NCBI RefSeq assembly: GCF_030161555.1
Contig: NZ_BSUK01000001.1
Location: 3,720,001-3,784,000, forward strand
Length of the DNA stretch: 64,000 bases
Direction of reading: 5' to 3'
Source: Luteimicrobium album
GTDB lineage: Bacteria; Actinomycetota; Actinomycetes; Actinomycetales; Cellulomonadaceae
The notes beneath the pieces were generated by a model. That model saw only the letters and a program-made list of their open reading frames with translations, was not told where the DNA came from and ran no database searches. Of the stretch, positions 46,158 through 58,074 are shown piece by piece. A program made the translations under genes and the position numbers. Position 1 is the stretch's first letter; every line of letters begins with the position of its first letter.

Positions 46158-47727
46158 CCGTCGTTCCAGAGGTCCTCGTCGCCGTCCGGGAGCAGCAGGA
46201 CGCGCTCCGGCGTGAGGGCCTCGACCGCGCCGTCGTCGTGGGTCACCATGACGACGGCGCCCTCGTACGAGCGCAGCGCGCCGAGGATCTCCGCGCGCGA
46301 CGCGGGGTCCAGGTTGTTGGTCGGCTCGTCGAGCAGCAGGACGTTCGCCGCGGACACCACGAGCGTGGCGAGCGCGAGGCGCGTCTTCTCCCCACCGGAG
46401 AGCACCCGGGTGGGCTTGTCGGCGTCGTCGCCCGAGAACAGGAACGAGCCGAGCACCGACCGCACCTGCGTGTCCGTGAGGTCGGGTGCCGCGTGCCGCA
46501 GGTTCTCCACGACGCTCACGTCGAGGTCCAGGGTGTCGTGCTCCTGCGCGTAGTAGCCGAGCTTGAGACCGTGGCCGGGCACGACCTCGCCGGTGTCGGG
46601 GCTCTCGACGCCCGCGAGCATGCGCAGGAGCGTGGTCTTGCCGGCCCCGTTGAGACCCAGGATCACGACGCGGCTGCCGCGGTCGATCGCGAGCGAGACG
46701 TCGGTGAAGACCTCCTGCGAGCCGTACGCCTTGGACAGACCCGACGCGGTGAGCGGCGTCCGGCCGCAGGGCGCGGGCGTCGGGAAGCGCAGGTGCGCCA
46801 CCTTGTCGCTCACGCGCTCCCCTCCAGCGACCCGAGCATCTTCTCGGCACGCCGGATCATGTTCTGCGCCGCGACGGCCTTCGTGGCCTTGGCCCGCATC
46901 TTCTCGGCCTGCGCCATCAGCGCTCCGGCCTTCTTCTCGGCGTTCGCCCGCTCGCGGCGGCGACGGCGCTCGTCCGACTCGCGCTGCTGCAGGTAGGCGT
47001 CCCAGCCCATCGCGTACGTGTCGATGACCGAACGGTTCGCGTCGAGGTAGAGCACGCGGTTGACGGTCGCGCGCAGCAACTCGACGTCGTGACTGATGAC
47101 GACGAAGCCGCCCGAGTACGACTTGAGGTAGTCGCGCAGCCAGATGATCGAGTCCGCGTCGAGGTGGTTCGTCGGCTCGTCGAGGAGCAGCGTGTCGACG
47201 CCGGAGAAGAGGATCCGCGCGAGCTCGATCCGGCGACGCTGACCGCCGGACAGGGTCCGCATCGGCTGGTTCAGGACCCGCTCGTCGAGGCCCAGGTTGG
47301 CGGTGATGCGCTCGGCCTCGGACTCGGCCGCGTACCCGCCGGCGGCGAGGAACCGCGCCTCGAGCTTCGGGTACCGGTCGAGCGCGGCCACCATCGTGTC
47401 CGCGTCCGCGCTCGCCATCTCGCCCTCGGTCTCCCGCATGCGACGCACGAGGTCGTCGAGGCCGCGCGCGGACAGGACCCGGTCCATGGCCCGCTGGTCG
47501 AGGTCGCCCGTGCGCGGGTCCTGCGGCAGGTAGCCGACGTCGCCCGAGCGCACGATCTGCCCGCCGGTGGGCTGGGTCTCCCCTGCGAGGGCCTTCGTCA
47601 GGGTCGTCTTGCCGGCACCGTTGCGGCCCACCAGCCCGACGCGGTCGCCGGGGCCGACGCGGAAGGAGGCGTCCTCGAGGAGGACGCGTGCGCCGACGCG
47701 CAGCTCGACGTTCTGGGCTGAGATCAC
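46130..47727 (-). CDS. ABC-F family ATPase (one apparent frame break)
   Basis: Two ABC domains on one chain without membrane helices: first with GRNGAGKTT, LSGGQRRRIELARIL, TLLLDEPTNHLD; a basic linker (ERRRRRERANAEKKAGALMA); second with GLNGAGKTT, LSGGEKTRLALATL, VLLLDEPTNNLD. ABC-F proteins act on the ribosome. The frame breaks at 46819-46822 (CCCC), which would split it after the linker; one added base gives 532 residues. GTG 47727. Confidence 0.9.
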
Positions 47728-47814
47728 GACGAACCATCCTACGGGCGCCGCCCTCTTCCCCTCGCAGCGATCGCCCGGCAGGTGACGCGCGTCACGTCGC
47801 CCTACCGTGGTCCC

Positions 47815-48690
47815 ATGACCTTCACCAGCGGGTCCCAGCTCGACCCGGACCGCGTGCAGCGGCGCGGGCCCGGCAAGGGCGTCGCGGTCGGTGGCGGAAT
47901 CGGAGCACTCCTCGTCGCGCTGCTCGCCGCGCTCACCGGGACGGGCACGCTCGACCTGTCGTCGTTCACCGACCAGGACCAGTCGACGAACGCCCAGGCG
48001 GCCTCGACCTGTCTCACGGGCGCGGACGCGAACCAGAGCGCGGAGTGCCGCTACGTCGCGACCGTCGAGTCCCTCGACTCCTACTGGACGCAGGCGCTCC
48101 CCGCCCAGACCGGCGTCCGGTACACGGAGCCCGCAGCGGTGAGCTTCAGCGGCTCCACGTCCTCGCCGTGCGGCACCGCGAGCGCCGCGACGGGACCGTT
48201 CTACTGTCCGTCGGACCAGACCGTGTACCTGGACGTCGGCTTCTTCGACCAGCTCACGAGCCAGTACGGGTCGAGCGGCGGCCCGCTCGCGCAGGAGTAC
48301 GTCGTCGCGCACGAGGTGGGGCACCACGTCCAAGACCTCACCGGGGTGCTGGACCGGTCCGGGGGCCAGCAGGTGGGCGCCGGCGAGGGCTCGGTGCGCA
48401 CGGAGCTCATGGCCGACTGCCTCGGCGGGATGTGGGCGCGGGGCGCGGCGACCACGCTCGACGCATCGGGCACCACGTTCCTCGAGCCCCTCACGGAGCA
48501 GGACGTCGCCGACGCGCTGTCGGCCGCGGCGTCCGTCGGCGACGACCGGATCCAGCAGGCCGCGACCGGGCAGGTGGACCCGGACTCGTGGACCCACGGC
48601 TCGAGCGCCCAGCGCGACGCCGCGTTCCGCCTCGGGTACCAGACGGGGCAGTACGACCAGTGCGCGCGGATCCTCACCGAGCGGCTCTGA
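47815..48690 (+). CDS. YpfJ-type neutral zinc metallopeptidase
   Basis: The 291-residue protein has one N-terminal membrane helix (VAVGGGIGALLVALLAALTG) and an extracytoplasmic domain with zinc motif AHEVGHHVQDL followed by ELMADCLGGMWA. TACCGT ends 6 bases before ATG 47815, so it is probably leaderless. Confidence 0.92.
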   Translation: MTFTSGSQLDPDRVQRRGPGKGVAVGGGIGALLVALLAALTGTGTLDLSSFTDQDQSTNAQAASTCLTGADANQSAECRYVATVESLDSYWTQALPAQTGVRYTEPAAVSFSGSTSSPCGTASAATGPFYCPSDQTVYLDVGFFDQLTSQYGSSGGPLAQEYVVAHEVGHHVQDLTGVLDRSGGQQVGAGEGSVRTELMADCLGGMWARGAATTLDASGTTFLEPLTEQDVADALSAAASVGDDRIQQAATGQVDPDSWTHGSSAQRDAAFRLGYQTGQYDQCARILTERL

Positions 48691-48702
48691 GCGGCGCGCC
48701 CG

Positions 48703-50004
48703 TCAGATCCCGAGGACGAGCAGCGCCACGTTGAGGCCGACGATGAGGACGGCGCAGGTCCAGCCGCCGAGCCGCATCCAGGTGCCGTCGGCGTAGTCGC
48801 CCATGACGTCGCGCCGCCCGGTGAGCCACAGCAGCGGGACGAGCGCGAAGGCGATGCCGAAGCTGAGGACGACCTGGCTCAGCACGAGCGCCCAGGTCGG
48901 CTCGACGCCACCGGCCAGGAGCACGAGCGCGGGGATGAGCGTCACGACGCGCCGGGCGGCCAGCGGCACGCGCACGCGCAGCAGCCCTCCCATGATGACG
49001 GCGCCCGCGTAGGCGCCCACGGACGTGGAGGCGAGCCCGGAGGCGAGCAGCCCGACCGCGAAGACGACGCCCACGGTCGGCCCGAGCGCGTCCACGATCG
49101 CGGCGTGCGCGCCCTCGATGGTGTCGGTGCCGTCAGCACCCTGGAGGTTGGCCGCGGCGACGAGGAGCAGCGCGACGTTGACGGCGCCCGCGAGCACGAG
49201 GGCCCCGACGACGTCCCAGCGGGTCGCGCCCAGCAGGCGGCGGGTGCGGCGATGGTCGGCGGGGTGGCGTCGGGACCGGTCGTCGCGGTGCCTCGCGAGT
49301 GCCGGTCGCGCGCGAGCGCGGAGTGCAGGTAGATGGCGTGGGGCATGACGGTGGCGCCGAGCATGGACGCCGCGACCACGACCGAGCCCGTCCCCTCGAA
49401 GCGCGGCACCAGGCCGCCGAGCACGGCGCCCGCATCGGGTGGCGCGACGAACAGCGCGGTGACGAAGCCGATCGTGATCACGGCGAGCAGCGCCACGACG
49501 GCAGCCTCGAACCGCCGCTGGCCGCGCCCTGGACGGTCAGGAGGCCGAGCGAGACGACGCCGACGATCACCCCGCCGACCACGAGCGGCAGCCCGAACAG
49601 CAGGTGGAGCGCGATCGCTCCCCGATCACCTCGGCGACGTCGGTCGCGGCGGCCACGACCTCCGCCTGGACCCAGAACGCGATCCGCCGGCCCCGGGGCA
49701 GACGTTCGCCGAGGAGCTCGGGCAGCGAGCGACCCGTGACGATCCCCAGCCGCGCGGACTGGTATTGGACGAGCACCGCCATCGCGTTCGCGAGCACGAG
49801 CACCCACACGAGCAGGTAGCCGTAACGGGCCCCCGAGGTGATGTTGGCCGCCACGTTGCCGGGGTCGACGTAGGCGATCGCGGCGACGAACGCCGGGCCG
49901 AGGAGCGGCAGGAGCCCGCGTCCGAGCGACGGTCGGGTCCGACGACGGTCCCGCTGCTCGTCCGGCGTGCGCACCGGCGCCGTGGCTGCTGCCCTCTCCG
50001 ACAT
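48703..50004 (-). CDS. mntH: NRAMP-family manganese/divalent metal transporter (three apparent frame breaks)
   Basis: Family metal-site motifs are present: AYVDPGNVAANI in helix 1 and ATVMPHAIYLHS in helix 6. The protein spans about eleven helices. The frame breaks at 49620-49623, 49527-49529 and 49261-49264, all G/C runs; restoring one base at each gives 434 residues ending LNVALLVLGI. TAAGAT ends 6 bases before ATG 50004 on the minus strand. Palindromes upstream suggest metal-dependent control. Confidence 0.92.
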
Positions 50005-50010
50005 ACGGTG

Positions 50011-50041
50011 ATCTTAGGACATGTGCAGTCCAAAGTTTGGA
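50011..50041 (-). promoter_or_regulatory. mntH promoter with overlapping palindromes
   Basis: TCCAAA-G-TTTGGA (50029-50041) is a perfect palindrome and GGAC-N7-GTCC (50017-50031) overlaps it. The -10 TAAGAT is at 50011-50016 (minus). The arrangement fits an operator for a Mn- or Fe-responsive DtxR-family repressor, which is not encoded nearby. Confidence 0.6.
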
Positions 50042-50130
50042 TTACCGAACTTGCGTTCTCCCGCAGGCGGGCAGTGCGACGCCGTCGACCCCGGCAGGAA
50101 GCCGACGCACGGACGGCGCAGGCTGGGACC

Positions 50131-51080
50131 GTGACCCCCGACACGCCGGACGCCGACCCCGCGGACGAGGGTGTGCCCGCCCCGCTCGCCGACCGGCTCT
50201 ACGGGCTGGGGCTCGACGAGTTCGTCACGGCGAGGAACGCGGCGGCGCGCGAGGCGCGGGCCGGCGGCGACCGGGCGCTCGCCCGGCGGATCGGCGCGCT
50301 GCCGAAGCCGACGGTCGCCGCCTGGGCCGTCAACCAGGCGGTCCGCACCGTGCCGCACGGCGTGGAGGCGGTGCTGGCGATCGGTGATGCTCTGCGGGAC
50401 GCGACCGCGCAGCGCGACCGGGACCGCCTCGTCACGCTCGACCGCGAGCGCCGCCGCGTCCTGGACGCCCTGCTCGACGGCGTCGCGGACGCGGTGCGCC
50501 CCGGCGGCCGGCCCCTCACCGAGACGACGCTACGCGCGGTCCGGGACACCTTGGTGGCGGCCGTCGCCGATCCGGGAGCGGCGCACGCGGTGCGAGCGGG
50601 ACGTCTCGCGCGGGGTCTCGAGCACGTCGGCTTCGGGCTCGTCGACGAGACGGGTGAGCCGGTGGAGCTGCCGGCGGGCCCACGGGCACCGGGCACGCAG
50701 GCGGAGCCCCTCGCGCGACCGGGCCGGAGGCGATCGGTCACGACGCCCCGGAGGACTCCGTGGCCGAGGCCGAGAAGTCGCTCGACCGCGCGGAGGAGGC
50801 GCTCGACGCGGCGCACGCGGCCCACGACGAGCGCCGGTCGGGCCTGGACGCGGCCACCGACGCGCTCGGACGGGCCGACGCCGCGGTCGCCGGGCTCGAG
50901 GCGGAGCTCGCCCGCGTGCGCGCGGAGCGCACCGAGCGCGCCGCCGACGCCGACGAGGCGCGCGAGGCCGTGGAGGACAGCGCTCGTGACGTGGCTCGCC
51001 GCGAGGCGGAGGCCGCCGCCGCGCAGGACGCGGCCGCCGAGGCCCGACGGCGTCGGCGCGCCGCACGCCGCGGCTCCTGA
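50131..51080 (+). CDS. Coiled-coil protein of unknown function (one apparent frame break)
   Basis: GTG 50131. The N-terminal half is helical (LYGLGLDEFVTARNAAAREA, ALPKPTVAAWAVNQAVR). The C-terminal half is a long Ala/Glu/Arg coiled coil (AEAEKSLDRAEEALDAAHAA, AVEDSARDVARREAEAAAA). The frame breaks at 50707-50710 (CCCC); one added base joins both halves into about 316 residues. The pattern matches uncharacterised actinobacterial proteins; no function is inferred. Confidence 0.72.
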
Positions 51081-51084
51081 CAGC

Positions 51085-51393
51085 TCACATGTCGCAGCGG
51101 CAGAGGCCGTTGCAATCGTTCCTCTCTCCCGGCACTCGCTCCGGCCGGGAGCTGCAGAAGCTCCCGATGCTGCCCTCGGGGTCGGTGACGGCCGCCGAGC
51201 GGCCGCCGTAGTCCTGGTCCTCGGGCGGCCGGAGCGAGGCACCGCCCGCGGCGAGCGCGGCCGCGTGGGTCCCATCGACGTCCGTGACGGCGTAGCCGGC
51301 TCCGCCGCCGGGCTGCTTGGGCCGGGCCGGGTTCTCGCGGAACGTCCCGAACACGACGCCGCCTCCGGCCGGCCACGTCGTCTCGGCGTGCAC
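51085..51393 (-). pseudogene. VOC-family (glyoxalase-like) gene fragment, N-terminus missing
   Basis: The open frame begins with HAETTWPAGGGVVFGTF and contains GGAGYAVTDVDGTHAAALAAGG and DQDYGGRSAAVTDPEG, the second half of a VOC domain. About 45 N-terminal residues carrying the first beta-alpha-beta unit are absent; upstream bases instead hold a terminator. The C-terminus after GSFC also departs from the family. Probably a remnant. Confidence 0.7.
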
Positions 51394-51398
51394 GACGA

Positions 51399-51423
51399 CG
51401 CCCGGAGGCAGTGCCTCCGGGCG
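51399..51423 (-). terminator. Terminator after the MFS gene
   Basis: CGCCCGGAGGCA and TGCCTCCGGGCG are perfect complements around one base, effectively a 10-bp stem with a 5-base loop, 29 bases downstream of the MFS stop. Confidence 0.65.
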
Positions 51424-51451
51424 CCGTCGAGCGCCGAGCCGTCCAGCAGCG

Positions 51452-52739
51452 TCAGTCGGCGTCCGCGAGCTCGAGGACCTCGGCCTCCTCCACCGTGCCG
51501 TGCGCGGGCACGGGCGCGCTGCCGACGAAGCGACGGAACAGCGTGAGCACGATCAGCGCCACCACGGTCACCCCGGCACCCAGGACGAACGCGCCCTGGA
51601 ACGTGTGCTCGGCGACCTTCCCCGCGACGTACGCGCCGACGGCGCCGCCGAAGAAGCGCACGAACGAGTAGCCGGCCGAGGCGACCGGCCGAGGCACGGG
51701 GGCCGCGCCCATCACGAGCGTGGTCACGGTCGTGTTCATGATGCCGAGGAACAGGCCGCTCGCGACGAGGCAGGCGACGATGCCCCAGGGTTGCCCCCGC
51801 TGACGCCGTCGGTGGTGTTGCCCTGGGAGAAGACGGCCATGAGAGCGAGGCACGCCGCGAAACCGACCAGGCCGACCACGATCGCGGCGAACGTGCCGAC
51901 CTGGTTCTCGAGCCAGCTCGAGCCCCAGATCGACATCACCGCGAGGCAGATGCCCCAGCCGAAGAAGACCCAGCCGACCTGCGCGGCACCGAAGTGGGTG
52001 GAGCCGAGCGCCAGCGGGTACGGAGCGACCGCCATCAGCACGAACATCCCGAAGTTGTAGAGCAGCGCGGTGACGGCGACGACCAGAAGGCCCGGGTACC
52101 TCAGCGCCTTGATCGGGTCGGCGACGGAGACCTTGTGCGCGGGCTTCGGGGTGGCCGGCAGGAACAGCAGGGTCGCCACCAGGCCGATCGCCATCAGGAC
52201 GGCCACGCCGAAGAACGGCCCGCGCCACCCGATGTGCTCACCGAGCTGGCCGCCGACGATGGGCCCCAGACCGATGCCGATGCCCAGCGCGGACTCGTAG
52301 AGCAGGATCGCCTTCTTGAGCGGGCCCTTGGCCAGGCTCGTGATCGTGGCCAGCGAGGTGGCGATGAACAGGGCGTTGCCCAGCCCCAGAACGCACGGGC
52401 CCAGATGATCCCCGCGACGCTGTTCATCAGCCCGCCGAGCGCGGAGAAGACGACGATGATCGCCAGGCCGCTGATCAGCGTCCACTTCACACCGATCCGC
52501 GAGCTGACCCAGCCCGTGATGAGCATGGCCACGGCGGTCACGACCAGGTAGGACGTGAAGAGCAGGGACACCTGCCCGGAGGTGGCGTTCAGGTCTTGGG
52601 CGATCGAGGTCAGGATCGGGTCGACCAGGCCCAGGCCCATGAACGACACGACGCAGGCGAAAGCGACCGCCCACACCGCTCGAGGCTGCCTGAGGACGGA
52701 TCCCTGGGGCTCAGCGGCTGTGGTTTCGAGGGTTGTCAT
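51452..52739 (-). CDS. MFS drug-efflux transporter (two apparent frame breaks)
   Basis: A DHA-type exporter of about 429 residues and 12-14 helices: FMGLGLVDPILTSIAQDLNA at the first helix, ITGWVSSRIGVKWTLISG, LLYESALGIGIGLGPIVGGQ (motif C-like), SFVRFFGGAVGAYVAGK. The frame breaks at 52384-52387 and 51788-51790. ATG 52739 has AAAGG upstream and follows the marR stop by two bases, so the two form an operon. Confidence 0.9.
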
Positions 52740-52741
52740 CA

Positions 52742-53220
52742 CTACCTTTTCTCTGTCGTTCTGCCGGGGGCGGGCTGCCGCGCGCCGTCACCGGCTCCTG
52801 GTTCGAGCTCGAGCACGGCGTCGACGAGCCGGTCGAGCGGGCCGAGGGCGGCTGCGATCGTCGTCCGGTCCGTCTTGTCGAGGTGCCGGAGCGCCTCGTC
52901 GAAGATGTCCGCCAGCTGGGCACGCCGGGCGGCGACCACGGCACGACCGGGCTCGCTGATCGCCACCAGGACCCCCGACGGTCATCGCTGTCGATGGCCC
53001 GGGCCACGAGCCCTTCGTGCTCGAGCCGACCCACGAGCTGCGACATCGCGGGCTGCGAGATGCCCGCCGCGTGCGCCATGTCGGTGATGCGGGACGGTCC
53101 CGTCCGAGCGAGCCGCGAGAGCACCGACGCCGCCGTCGAGGAGAGGTTCCCGGCCGTCGACATCCCGCGCGCGAGACGCAGCAGCCGCTCCAGCGTGGTC
53201 ACCAGACTCGTCCCGCTCAT
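52742..53220 (-). CDS. MarR-family repressor of the MFS exporter (one apparent frame break)
   Basis: HTH and wing: SRITDMAHAAGISQPAMSQLVGRLEHEGLV (landmark) then RAIDSDDRRG. The frame breaks at 52972-52976 (CCCCC); one added base gives about 159 residues ending GRTTEKR. ATG 53220 chosen; ATG 53241 possible. A perfect palindrome 26 bases upstream is the likely autoregulatory operator. Confidence 0.9.
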
Positions 53221-53245
53221 GCGCTCGTCCCGTGGCCCCATAATG

Positions 53246-53262
53246 AAGTTATAACATAACTT
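53246..53262. promoter_or_regulatory. MarR operator of the MFS operon
   Basis: AAGTTAT-AAC-ATAACTT is a perfect 7-3-7 inverted repeat and one of the few AT-rich stretches in the window. Confidence 0.85.
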
Positions 53263-53328
53263 GCCTATGCACTAACAACCGGACCTCCCCCGGTGCCGGT
53301 CCTCTCACCCGCACGCCCAGGGACGACG

Positions 53329-53360
53329 AAGGCCCCGCCCGGTGATCCGGGCGGGGCCTT
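53329..53360 (-). terminator. Terminator of the suf operon
   Basis: AAGGCCCCGCCCGG pairs perfectly over 14 bp with CCGGGCGGGGCCTT around a TGAT loop, 48 bases after the last suf gene. Confidence 0.85.
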
Positions 53361-53407
53361 GGTCCGTGGTCGACGGGGCCGGCGAGTGGGTGCGCGACGT
53401 CAGGCGC

Positions 53408-55636
<2,229 letters not shown>

Positions 55637-56400
55637 TCAGGCGACCGTCCCGGCGGGCAGGAAGCGGTCGTAGCCCTCGTTCTCGAGACGCTCGGCCAGC
55701 TCCGGGCCGCCCTCCTCGGCGACGCGGCCGTCGACGAACACGTGCACGAAGTCGGGCTTGATGTAGCGCAGGATGCGCGTGTAGTGCGTGATGAGCAGGA
55801 CGCCGAGGTCGCTCGCCTCGTGCGCACGGTTCACGCCCTCCGACACGATGCGCAGCGCGTCGACGTCGAGGCCCGAGTCGGTCTCGTCGAGCACCGCGAA
55901 GCGGGGCTTGAGGAGCTCGAGCTGGAGGATCTCGTGGCGCTTCTTCTCGCCGCCCGAGAAGCCCTCGTTGACCGAGCGCTCCGCGAACGCGGGGTCCATG
56001 CGGAGGTTCGCCATCGCGGACTTCACGTCCTTGACCCACGTGCGCAGCGCGGGGCCTCGCCGTCGATCGCGGTCTTCGCGGTGCGCAGGAAGTTCGACAC
56101 CGAGACGCCGGGGACCTCGACCGGGTACTGCATGGCGAGGAAGAGGCCGGCGCGGGCGCGCTGGTCGACGGTCATCGCGAGGACGTCCTCGCCGTCGAGC
56201 GTCACGGTGCCGGAGGTCACCTGGTACTTGGGGTGACCGGCGAGCGAGTACGCGAGCGTCGACTTGCCCGAGCCGTTCGGGCCCATGACGGCGTGGATCT
56301 CGCCGCTGCCGATCGTCAGGTCGACGCCGCGGAGGATGGCCTTGGGGCCCTCCTTCGTCTCGACGCTGACGTGCAGGTCGCGGATCTCAAGAGTGGACAT
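55637..56400 (-). CDS. sufC: SufC ATPase (one apparent frame break)
   Basis: ABC ATPase of the SufBCD scaffold: Walker [19 protein letters not shown], signature [15 protein letters not shown], Walker [18 protein letters not shown]. The frame breaks at 56051-56054 (GGGG); one added base gives 254 residues through [16 protein letters not shown]. Confidence 0.95.
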
Positions 56401-56437
56401 CGGGGGTGGCTCCTCGGGGGTGATGCGGTCTGGGTGG

Positions 56438-56776
56438 TCAGTTGGCCCGGGCGTCGACGTCGACGAGCACCTGCTCGCCGTCGACCGTCACCGGGTAGAC
56501 GGGCACGGGACGGGTCGCGGGCAGCGACAGCGGCCGGCCGGTGTTCAGGTCGAAGGTCGACCCGTGCAGCCAGCACTCGACGGTGCAGCCCTCGATCTCG
56601 CCGTCGGACAGCGAGACCTGCCCGTGCGAGCAGATGTCGGAGATCGCGTGCCAGTCGCCGTCCTCGTCACGGACGACGGCGACCTCGACGAGCGCGCCGT
56701 CGGCGCTCGGCAGCTCGACGCGCAGAGCCTCGGCGGGCTCCAGCGCGTCGACCCGGCACGCGAGCTGCGCGGTCAT
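56438..56776 (-). CDS. Rieske-type ferredoxin in the suf operon
   Basis: The 112-residue protein has the Rieske pair CSHGQVSL and CWLHGSTF (Cys-x-His and Cys-x2-His), so it should bind one 2Fe-2S cluster. ATG 56776 overlaps the sufD stop (ATGA). It may supply electrons for assembly or serve as a client. Confidence 0.93.
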   Translation of the reverse strand: MTAQLACRVDALEPAEALRVELPSADGALVEVAVVRDEDGDWHAISDICSHGQVSLSDGEIEGCTVECWLHGSTFDLNTGRPLSLPATRPVPVYPVTVDGEQVLVDVDARAN

Positions 56777-57996
56777 GCGTGCTCCGGCTCGCCGCCCGTG
56801 GGCGTGACGGCCAGCTCCTTCTCGATCGAGGCGAGCAGGCGTGCCTCGACGCTCGGCACGCCGATCTCGCGCACGAGCTCCGCGAAGAAGCCGTGCACGA
56901 CGAGGCGGCGGGCCTCGATCTCGGGGATGCCGCGCGACTGCAGGTAGAAGAGCTGCTCGTCGTCGAAGCGGCCGGTCGCGGACGCGTGGCCCGCACCCTC
57001 GATCTCGCCGGTCTCGATCTCGAGGTTCGGCACCGAGTCGGCGCGCGCGCCCGGCGTGAGCACGAGGTTGCGGTTGAGCTCGTACGTGTCGGTGCCCTCG
57101 GCCTCGGCCCGGATCAGGACGTCGCCCACCCACACCGCGTGCGCGCCGTCGCCCTGCAGCGCGCCCTTGTAGGTCGCGCGCGAGCGGGCCCGCGGGGTCG
57201 CGTGGTCGACGAAGAGGCGGTGCTCCTGGTGCTGGCCGGCGTCGGTGAAGTACGCGCCGACGAGCTCGAGGTTCGCGCCCTCGCCCTCGAGGCGGGCGTT
57301 CACGGGGATGCGCACGAGGGCACCGCCGAACGTCATGACGACGTGCTTGAGCGTCGCGTCCTTGGCCAGGCGCAGGTCGTTCTCGGCGAGGTGGACGGCG
57401 TCGTCGTCCCAGTCCTGGATCGAGACGAACGTGACGTGCGCGCCCTCGGCGACGTCCACGCTGAGCTGCACGGAGTACGTGGCCGAACCCGTGTGGGTCA
57501 CGACGACGGCGACCTCGGCGTTCGCGCCGACCTCGACGAGCACCTGGCCCCAGACGAGGTCGCCGACCCCGGAGCCGGCGAGGTCGACGACGACCGGCTC
57601 GTCGGACGCGAAGCCCGCCGGGACGGAGAGCAGGACGGCGTCGCCAGCGAGGCTCGCGGCCCCCGCGGCAGGCAGGTCGGCGGGCGCGAGCACCGCGCGC
57701 TCACGGGCCTCGGCCGGCGTGAGGGTCGTCAGCGTGACACCGTCGGGCAGCGACGTGGTGGTGGCGAGCCGGGCGTCGGACGCCTCGGCGGAGAAGACGC
57801 GCCGCAGGCGGGCGAGCGGCGTGAAGCGCCACTCCTCCTCGCGGCCCGTGGGCACGGTGAAGTCGGCGACGTCGAACGAGGTGAGGCGCTCAGCACGGTC
57901 GCGCTCGGGCACCCCGGCGCCGGGGACGCCGTGGCTGTGCGCGCCGTCGAGCCGGGCGCGGCTGTGGTCGGTGGACAGGTCGGTCGAGGTGGTCAC
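56773..57996 (-). CDS. sufD: SufD scaffold subunit
   Basis: The 407-residue protein has the SufB/D beta-helix core: GREEEWRFTPLARL near residue 50, VVMTFGGALVRIPVNARL, and the C-terminal ASATGRFDDEQLFYLQSRGI segment with IEARRLVVHGFFAEL. Forms SufBC2D. Follows sufB after a 78-base gap with a strong hairpin. Confidence 0.95.
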   Translation of the reverse strand: MTTSTDLSTDHSRARLDGAHSHGVPGAGVPERDRAERLTSFDVADFTVPTGREEEWRFTPLARLRRVFSAEASDARLATTTSLPDGVTLTTLTPAEARERAVLAPADLPAAGAASLAGDAVLLSVPAGFASDEPVVVDLAGSGVGDLVWGQVLVEVGANAEVAVVVTHTGSATYSVQLSVDVAEGAHVTFVSIQDWDDDAVHLAENDLRLAKDATLKHVVMTFGGALVRIPVNARLEGEGANLELVGAYFTDAGQHQEHRLFVDHATPRARSRATYKGALQGDGAHAVWVGDVLIRAEAEGTDTYELNRNLVLTPGARADSVPNLEIETGEIEGAGHASATGRFDDEQLFYLQSRGIPEIEARRLVVHGFFAELVREIGVPSVEARLLASIEKELAVTPTGGEPEHA

Positions 57997-58041
57997 GACG
58001 AAGGGCTCCGGAAGGTCAGGGCGGGAACGGGACGGAGGGGC

Positions 58042-58066
58042 GCGGCGCCGGGAGGCCCGGCGCCGC
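58042..58066 (-). terminator. Intra-operon hairpin between sufB and sufD
   Basis: GCGGCGCCGGG-AGG-CCCGGCGCCGC is a perfect 11-bp GC-only stem with a 3-base loop, 8 bases after the sufB stop. Without a T-run it may be a partial terminator or a barrier protecting the sufB mRNA end. Confidence 0.55.
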
Positions 58067-58074
58067 GGTCGGGG

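Noticed and set aside
46130-47727. Two separate single-domain ABC ATPases
   Set aside because: Restoring one base at 46819-46822 gives a standard two-domain ABC-F protein with the usual basic linker.
48703-50004. mntH as a decayed pseudogene
   Set aside because: Its three breaks are all G/C-run deletions like those in essential genes; motifs and promoter are intact.
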